Assembly: GCA_031396505.1 (NCBI GenBank)
Contig: JANNKX010000413.1
Coordinates: forward strand, 1-9,538
Direction: 5' to 3'
DNA length: 9,538 nt
DNA from: JAAFHS01 sp031396505
GTDB taxonomy: Bacteria > Pseudomonadota > Alphaproteobacteria > Rhodobacterales > Rhodobacteraceae
The translations under genes and the position numbers were made by a program. Under the pieces are notes generated by a model, which was not told the DNA's origin, did not search any database, and was given only the letters and a program-made list of their open reading frames with translations. Of this stretch, positions 5,612 to 9,538 are shown in pieces (position 1 is the stretch's first letter; the number at the start of each line of letters is the position of its first letter).

Positions 5612-6880
5612 ATGACATTTCCCGGCATCACATGGATCAAGGCCCCGTCAGGCGACGCGCAGGATACGGCGGCGGTGGCGGCGACGGTGGCAGGGGTGCT
5701 GGCGGATGTGCGGATCCTGGGTGACGCCGCCGTGCGCGATTACGCACAGCGGTTTGACGGGGCGAACGTGCCCTTTGCGGTGACGATGGCCGAACGCGAG
5801 GCCGCAGTTGCGGCGCTAGACCCCCAGACGCGCCGGGACACCGCATTTGCCATTGCCAACGTGCGCGCCTTTGCCGAGGCACAGCTGGCAACAATCCTGC
5901 CGCTGGAGGTGGAACTCCTGCCGGGCGTGCATATGGGCCACCGGGTGATCCCGATTGGCCGCGTGGGATGCTATGTGCCGGGCGGGCGGTTTCCACTGCT
6001 GTCGGCACCGATCATGACGATCGTGCCGGCAAAAGTCGCGGGCGTGGGCGAGGTGATTGCCTGCCTGCCGCCAAACGCGCACCCGGCGATGGTGGCGGGG
6101 TGCCACCTTTCGGGGGCGGACAAGATTTTTCGCATCGGCGGGGCGCAGGCGATTGCGGCGATGGCCTATGGCACCGAAACCGTGCCGAAGGTGGACAAGA
6201 TCATGGGGCCGGGCAATGCCTTTGTGAACGAGGCGAAACGGCAGGTCTTCGGCCCGGTGGGGATTGATCAGCTTGCAGGGCCATCCGAGATCTACATTCT
6301 GGCGGATGCGACAGGCGATGCGGACATGATCGCGACCGATCTGCTGGCGCAGGCGGAACATGATGTGCGCACACGGGTGGGGCTGATCACGACGCACGCG
6401 CCCTTGGCGCATGCGGTGCTGGCGGCGGTAGAGGCGCAGCTGGCGACCCTGTCGACGGCGCATGTGGCAGGACCGGCATGGCGCGACCATGGCGAGATTG
6501 CGCTGGCCGAGGATGAGGCGACGATGGTGGACTATTCCGACCACGTCGCGGCGGAACATCTGCAGGTGCATACGATTGACGCGAAAGGCTTTGCCGCGCG
6601 GCTGTCGAACTATGGGTCGCTGTTCGTGGGCGAATTTGCGAGCGTGGTCTATTCCGACAAATGTTCGGGCACCAATCACACGCTGCCGACAATGGGGGCT
6701 GCGCGGTATACAGGCGGGCTGTGGGTGGGATCCTATGTCAAGATCGCGACGCACCAATGGCTGACCTCAGACGGGGTGCGCAGCGTGGCCCCACCCGCGG
6801 CCAGGCAAGCGGCGAGCGAGGGGCTGGAAGGGCACCGGCGTGCGGCGCAATTGCGGTTGGACCGGATGCAAGGTGGGTGA
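5612..6880 (+). CDS. Histidinol dehydrogenase-family enzyme, probably a catabolic paralogue
   Basis: The 422-residue product has the HisD fold, a zinc-dependent dehydrogenase oxidising an alcohol to an acid with two NAD+. By alignment to E. coli HisD from memory, the zinc ligands (Gln247, His250 in AQAEHD; Asp349; His408) and catalytic pair (Glu315-His316 in AAEHLQV; His356 in GTNHTLPT) are all present, as are YVPGGR (121-126), MGPGNAFVNEAKRQVFG and AGPSEI. It differs from biosynthetic HisD in segments such as GHRVIPIGRVGC, YSDKCSGTNHTLPT and ARYTGGLWVGSYVK, which recall the HpsN (sulfopropanediol dehydrogenase)-like branch. No other his gene is nearby, and the leader is rich in operator-like repeats, both favouring a catabolic role. 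ATG 5612 is chosen because GGAG (5600-5603) precedes it and homology begins there; an in-frame TTG at 5576 is less likely. Its substrate is unknown, and a true HisD role is not excluded. Confidence 0.85.
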   Translation: MTFPGITWIKAPSGDAQDTAAVAATVAGVLADVRILGDAAVRDYAQRFDGANVPFAVTMAEREAAVAALDPQTRRDTAFAIANVRAFAEAQLATILPLEVELLPGVHMGHRVIPIGRVGCYVPGGRFPLLSAPIMTIVPAKVAGVGEVIACLPPNAHPAMVAGCHLSGADKIFRIGGAQAIAAMAYGTETVPKVDKIMGPGNAFVNEAKRQVFGPVGIDQLAGPSEIYILADATGDADMIATDLLAQAEHDVRTRVGLITTHAPLAHAVLAAVEAQLATLSTAHVAGPAWRDHGEIALAEDEATMVDYSDHVAAEHLQVHTIDAKGFAARLSNYGSLFVGEFASVVYSDKCSGTNHTLPTMGAARYTGGLWVGSYVKIATHQWLTSDGVRSVAPPAARQAASEGLEGHRRAAQLRLDRMQGG

Positions 6881-6892
6881 TGACTTGCTGCG

Positions 6893-6957
6893 GGATGGGC
6901 AGAATTGCCCATCCTACGGAATAATCGGCGTTGCGTAGGATGGGCAATTTGCCCATC
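6893..6957. repeat. Paired palindromic REP-like element
   Basis: Two palindromes face each other. The first is GGATGGGCA (6893-6901) with TGCCCATCC (6906-6914). The second is GATGGGCAA (6939-6947) with TTGCCCATC (6949-6957). The units are also inverted copies of each other, joined through CCTACG (6913-6918) and CGTAGG (6934-6939) around a 15-base centre, with one base gained or lost between copies. The form, short GC-rich palindromes in inverted pairs between genes, is that of REP/BIME elements, and similar GTAGGATGGGC-type repeats are, from memory, frequent in alphaproteobacteria. Only one pair is visible here, so copy number is unproven. Confidence 0.75.
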
Positions 6958-6986
6958 TATCGTTTGCAGGACGGGGAGCCGGGGCC

Positions 6987-8282
6987 ATGATGTTTGACCG
7001 GATGATGGAATGGGCCGATCAGGCCCGCGTCATCGCCATGGGCTGGTTGACCAGCCCTGCGGCATGGACGCAGTTTGCACTGCTGGCGGTGGCCTATCTG
7101 GCGGCACGGCTGGTTGCGGCGCGCGCACAGCCGCGTCTGGCGCAGCTGATCACACCCCATGCGGCGCGCGGCGGGATTGTCGGGTCGGTACTGGGGATAC
7201 TACCTGCGTTTCTGCCATTGCTGCTACCGCTGCTGGCTTACGGATTCACCGCCCTTGGGGAACAGGTCACCCGGTCGATGTTCGGCGCGGGCGAGGTCAT
7301 TGCCTTTGGCAAGCGCGTTTTCCTTTTTCTGGCGGCGCAGCTGTTCGTGCGGCATGTGCTGACCGATGGTTTCCTGCATCTATTGGGCAAATACGTGCTG
7401 CTGCCGGTGGCCGCTTTGTATGCGCTTGGCGTGCTGGGGCCGGTTACGGCGTTTCTTGAGGCGACCGAGGTCGGTGTCGGCAACATCCGCTTTACCGCAA
7501 TGTCGCTGATCCGGGGGGCGATTTCGGGCAGTCTGCTGTTCTGGCTGGGGGCGTGGTCGAACCGGCAAAGTGCGGGCTATATCGTCGCGCAAGAGGCGAT
7601 GCGCCCGGCGACGCGCCAGCTGGCCGTCAAGGCCGCCGAAGTGGTGATCTTTGGTACGGCCTTTCTTTTGCTGATGTCGATCATGGGGATCGACCTGACA
7701 GCCCTTGCCGTCATCGGGGGCGCGCTTGGCGTCGGGATCGGATTGGGGTTGCAGCAGATTGCGGCGAACTTTGTCTCCGGTGTGATCCTGCTGCTGGAAG
7801 GGCAGACCACGGTTGGCGATTATGTGGAACTGGATGGGGGCGAAAAGGGCACCATCGTCAAGATGACGGCGCGCGCCTGTGTGCTGGAAACCTTTGATGG
7901 AAAATGGATCGTGGTGCCGAACGAACATTTCGTCACCACGCGGGTGGTGAATTATTCGGATCAGGGCAGCGCAAACCGGTTCGAGGCGGTCTTTTCGGTC
8001 AGCTATGATACGGATATCAATGCGGTCCCCGACCTGATCGAGGCGGCGGTGGCAAAGCTGCCGTTCGTGTTGCAAAAACCGGATGCCCCCGATTGTGAAC
8101 TGCGCGGCTTTGGCGAAAGTGCGATTGATTTCGCGGTGGAATACTGGGCGCAGGGTCTGGATGACGGGCGCAACAAGTATTCCAGCCCGGTATTGTTCAC
8201 GATCTGGAACACACTGAAGGCGGCGGGGATCGAGATGCCCTATCCGCACCGGGTGATCGAGATCAAGGGGCAGATGCCGTGA
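6987..8282 (+). CDS. MscS-family mechanosensitive ion channel
   Basis: The 431-residue inner-membrane protein should open under membrane tension to release solutes during osmotic downshock. It has about four or five extra N-terminal helices (about 29-45, 66-90, 106-122, 136-156, 173-190) before the conserved MscS core. In the core the pore helix AVIGGALGVGIGLGLQQIAANFVSGVILLLEGQ (241-273) shows the Gly/Ala packing pattern. VGDYVELDGGEKGTIVKMTAR (277-297) and the VPNEHFVTTRVVNYS segment (310-324) form the beta domain. The C-terminal region ends in EMPYPHRVIEIKG, equivalent to the family's P-F/Y-P signature. ATG 6987 has GGGGAG at 6973-6978. It shares a GTGA overlap with the flavoprotein gene, implying coupled translation. 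It is longer than E. coli MscS (286 residues) and shorter than MscK. Confidence 0.92.
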   Translation: MMFDRMMEWADQARVIAMGWLTSPAAWTQFALLAVAYLAARLVAARAQPRLAQLITPHAARGGIVGSVLGILPAFLPLLLPLLAYGFTALGEQVTRSMFGAGEVIAFGKRVFLFLAAQLFVRHVLTDGFLHLLGKYVLLPVAALYALGVLGPVTAFLEATEVGVGNIRFTAMSLIRGAISGSLLFWLGAWSNRQSAGYIVAQEAMRPATRQLAVKAAEVVIFGTAFLLLMSIMGIDLTALAVIGGALGVGIGLGLQQIAANFVSGVILLLEGQTTVGDYVELDGGEKGTIVKMTARACVLETFDGKWIVVPNEHFVTTRVVNYSDQGSANRFEAVFSVSYDTDINAVPDLIEAAVAKLPFVLQKPDAPDCELRGFGESAIDFAVEYWAQGLDDGRNKYSSPVLFTIWNTLKAAGIEMPYPHRVIEIKGQMP

Positions 8283-9436
8283 CCCTTGCGCTGGTCATAG
8301 GTGCAGGGCCTGCGGGGCTGATGGCGGCCGAGGTGCTGGCGGATGCCGGCTGCCGCGTTGTGGTGGCCGAGGCCAAACCATCACCGGCGCGCAAGTTTCT
8401 GATGGCGGGCAAGTCGGGGCTGAACCTGACCAAGGATGAGGCGCCGGATGCGTTTGCGGCGCGCTATGATGCGGGCTGGCTGGCCCCGATGCTGGTCGAT
8501 TTCGGCCCCATGGCAGCGCAGGACTGGTGCCGGAAGTTGGGGCAGGATGTATTCACCGGGTCATCCGGCCGCGTGTTTCCGCGGGCGATGAAGGCGTCGC
8601 CACTGCTGCGGGCATGGCTGCGGCGGCTGGGCATGCAGGGGGTGGAGTTGCGCACAGGCTGGCGTTGGGTCGGTGGCGGGGCGTTCGAGACGGCTGCCGG
8701 GCGGCAGCAGGTGGTGGCGGATGTCACCGTGCTGGCGCTTGGCGGGGGCAGTTGGGCGCGACTGGGATCGGATGGGGCGTGGGTGCCGCTGTTGCGGGCG
8801 GCGGGCGTGGACGTCGCGGCATTGCAGGCGTCGAACGTGGGGCTGCGCGTGGATTGGTCGGCGCATATGACCCGCGTGTTCGGGCAGCCGTTGAAGGGGA
8901 TAGCGCTGCAGGCGGGGGCACTGCGTTCGCGGGGCGAAGTGGTGATTGGCGCGCGCGGGCTGGAGGGTGGGGGGCTTTATGCGTTGACGCCCGCCTTGCG
9001 GAATGGTGCGGGCCTTGTGATTGATCTGATGCCGGATGTGATGATGGACGTGGTCGCGGCGCGGCTGACGGCGATGCGGCCGGGTGAAACGGCGGCGAAC
9101 CGGTTGCGCAAGCTGGGCCTGACGCCTGCAGCCATCGCGCTGGTGATGGAGGTCGCGCGGCCCTTGCCGCAAGCGATGGCCTCCGTGCTAAAGGCGCTGC
9201 CTGTGCCGCATGCGGGTTTGCGCCATATGGACGAGGCGATTTCGACCGCAGGGGGGATCACGCAAGGGGCGCTGACCGACGGGTTGGAATTGCGCGCGAT
9301 GCCGGGGGTGTTTGCCTGCGGCGAAATGCTGGACTGGGACGCGCCGACGGGGGGGTATCTGATCACGGCCTGCATGGCCACGGGTCGCTGGGCCGGGCGG
9401 CATGCTGCTGCGTATGCGCGGGATCAACATGCGTGA
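8279..9436 (+). CDS. NAD(P)/FAD-dependent oxidoreductase, TIGR03862 (PP_4765/HI0933-like) family
   Basis: This 385-residue soluble flavoprotein begins with a Rossmann FAD-binding motif, LVIGAGPAGLMAAEVLADAG (5-24), then VVVAEAKPSPARKFLMAGKSGLNLT, the K-F-x-x-A-G-x-x-G-L-N-L-T signature of the HI0933-like group. Further family marks are SSGRVFPRAMKASPLLRAWL, the second dinucleotide contact VLALGGGSWARLGSDG, and the C-terminal AISTAGGIT plus PGVFACGEMLDWDAPTGGYLITACMATGRWAG, which closes over the flavin. The reaction is not established for this family; a redox role is all that can be inferred. GTG at 8279 overlaps the MscS stop codon by four bases (GTGA), which both fixes the start and shows coupling. 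The next gene overlaps its end by eight bases. Confidence 0.88.
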   Translation: MTLALVIGAGPAGLMAAEVLADAGCRVVVAEAKPSPARKFLMAGKSGLNLTKDEAPDAFAARYDAGWLAPMLVDFGPMAAQDWCRKLGQDVFTGSSGRVFPRAMKASPLLRAWLRRLGMQGVELRTGWRWVGGGAFETAAGRQQVVADVTVLALGGGSWARLGSDGAWVPLLRAAGVDVAALQASNVGLRVDWSAHMTRVFGQPLKGIALQAGALRSRGEVVIGARGLEGGGLYALTPALRNGAGLVIDLMPDVMMDVVAARLTAMRPGETAANRLRKLGLTPAAIALVMEVARPLPQAMASVLKALPVPHAGLRHMDEAISTAGGITQGALTDGLELRAMPGVFACGEMLDWDAPTGGYLITACMATGRWAGRHAAAYARDQHA

Positions 9437-9538
9437 CACATTTGCCGAAAGCCTGACGGATATCTACGAGGCGCGCGTGGCCGAGGGCACCTTGCGGGCC
9501 GATCCTGCACAATTGGATGCGCTGCCCGCGCTGGACGA
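9429..9538 (+). CDS. zapE: Start of a probable ZapE/AFG1-family ATPase (cut by the window end)
   Basis: An open frame from ATG 9429 runs off the window after 36 residues: it includes LTDIYEARVAEGTLRADPAQ and ends near LPALD. A Y-x-x-x-V-x-x-G-x-L-x-x-D-P-A-Q pattern at the N-terminus is characteristic of the AFG1-like ATPases, called ZapE in bacteria, where the protein binds FtsZ and acts at division under stress. The Walker motifs lie outside the window, so the assignment rests on this short segment. The start overlaps the flavoprotein stop by eight bases, with only a weak GCGGGA-like site upstream, so translation is probably coupled. Confidence 0.6.
   Translation, partial: MRDTFAESLTDIYEARVAEGTLRADPAQLDALPALD

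Noticed and set aside
5816..6757. A 313-residue open frame on the minus strand
   Set aside because: It is antisense to the HisD-like gene, and the product is rich in His/Arg/Gln with no domain.
6893..6957. Reading the paired palindromes as an ordinary intrinsic terminator
   Set aside because: No T tract follows either hairpin, and the two-fold repeated structure fits a REP-like element better. A secondary role in transcript stability remains possible.
7380..8249. A 289-residue open frame on the minus strand
   Set aside because: It is antisense to the conserved core of the MscS gene and has no recognisable motif.
1..9538. CRISPR array, tRNA or rRNA gene, insertion sequence or prophage
   Set aside because: No regularly spaced repeats, cloverleaf-like sequence, transposase or phage gene was seen on either strand by eye.

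Overview
The window reads as chromosomal DNA of a marine-type alphaproteobacterium, most likely a Rhodobacteraceae (roseobacter-group) member. Genes are GC-rich and tightly packed. The AMP nucleosidase, HU, CcdA/thioredoxin pair and PP_4765-family flavoprotein all resemble roseobacter proteins from memory of those families; no search was run. The first ~150 bases are an exception: they look like the promoter, ribosome-binding site and first 16 codons of an actinobacterial CaiB/BaiF-type CoA-transferase, joined in frame to the middle of the AMP nucleosidase gene.

Layout. 1-917: foreign-looking leader plus the catalytic half of AMP nucleosidase (amn). 1083-1426: small HU-family DNA-binding protein with a clear intrinsic terminator. 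1498-3557: three co-directional genes, namely an EamA/DMT exporter, a CcdA-like membrane electron carrier and a secreted thioredoxin with a Tat-like signal; the last two form a split DsbD-type reducing system. 3536-4153 (minus): a glutathione S-transferase-like protein whose 3' end overlaps the thioredoxin gene. 4154-4223: a 70-base divergent promoter region with a tandem 10-base repeat. 4224-5424: a YafY-type HTH/WYL regulator followed by an SRPBCC protein. 5425-5611: an AT-richer regulatory gap with several inverted repeats, including one that fits the operator pattern of FadR/FCD-type GntR regulators. 5612-6880: a histidinol-dehydrogenase-family enzyme that looks like a catabolic paralogue rather than the biosynthetic HisD. 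6893-6957: a paired palindromic, REP-like element. 6987-9538: an MscS-family channel, a TIGR03862-type flavoprotein and the start of a probable ZapE/AFG1 ATPase, joined by short overlaps as one operon.

How the genes work together. CcdA would carry electrons from cytoplasmic thioredoxin across the membrane to the secreted thioredoxin. The WYL regulator probably controls itself, the SRPBCC gene and the divergent GST gene through the shared promoter region. The HisD-like enzyme is probably induced by a substrate through a regulator encoded elsewhere. I see no CRISPR array, tRNA, rRNA, insertion sequence or phage gene. No undescribed multi-gene system stands out; the most unusual items are the chimeric start of amn and the repeat-rich leader of the HisD-like gene.
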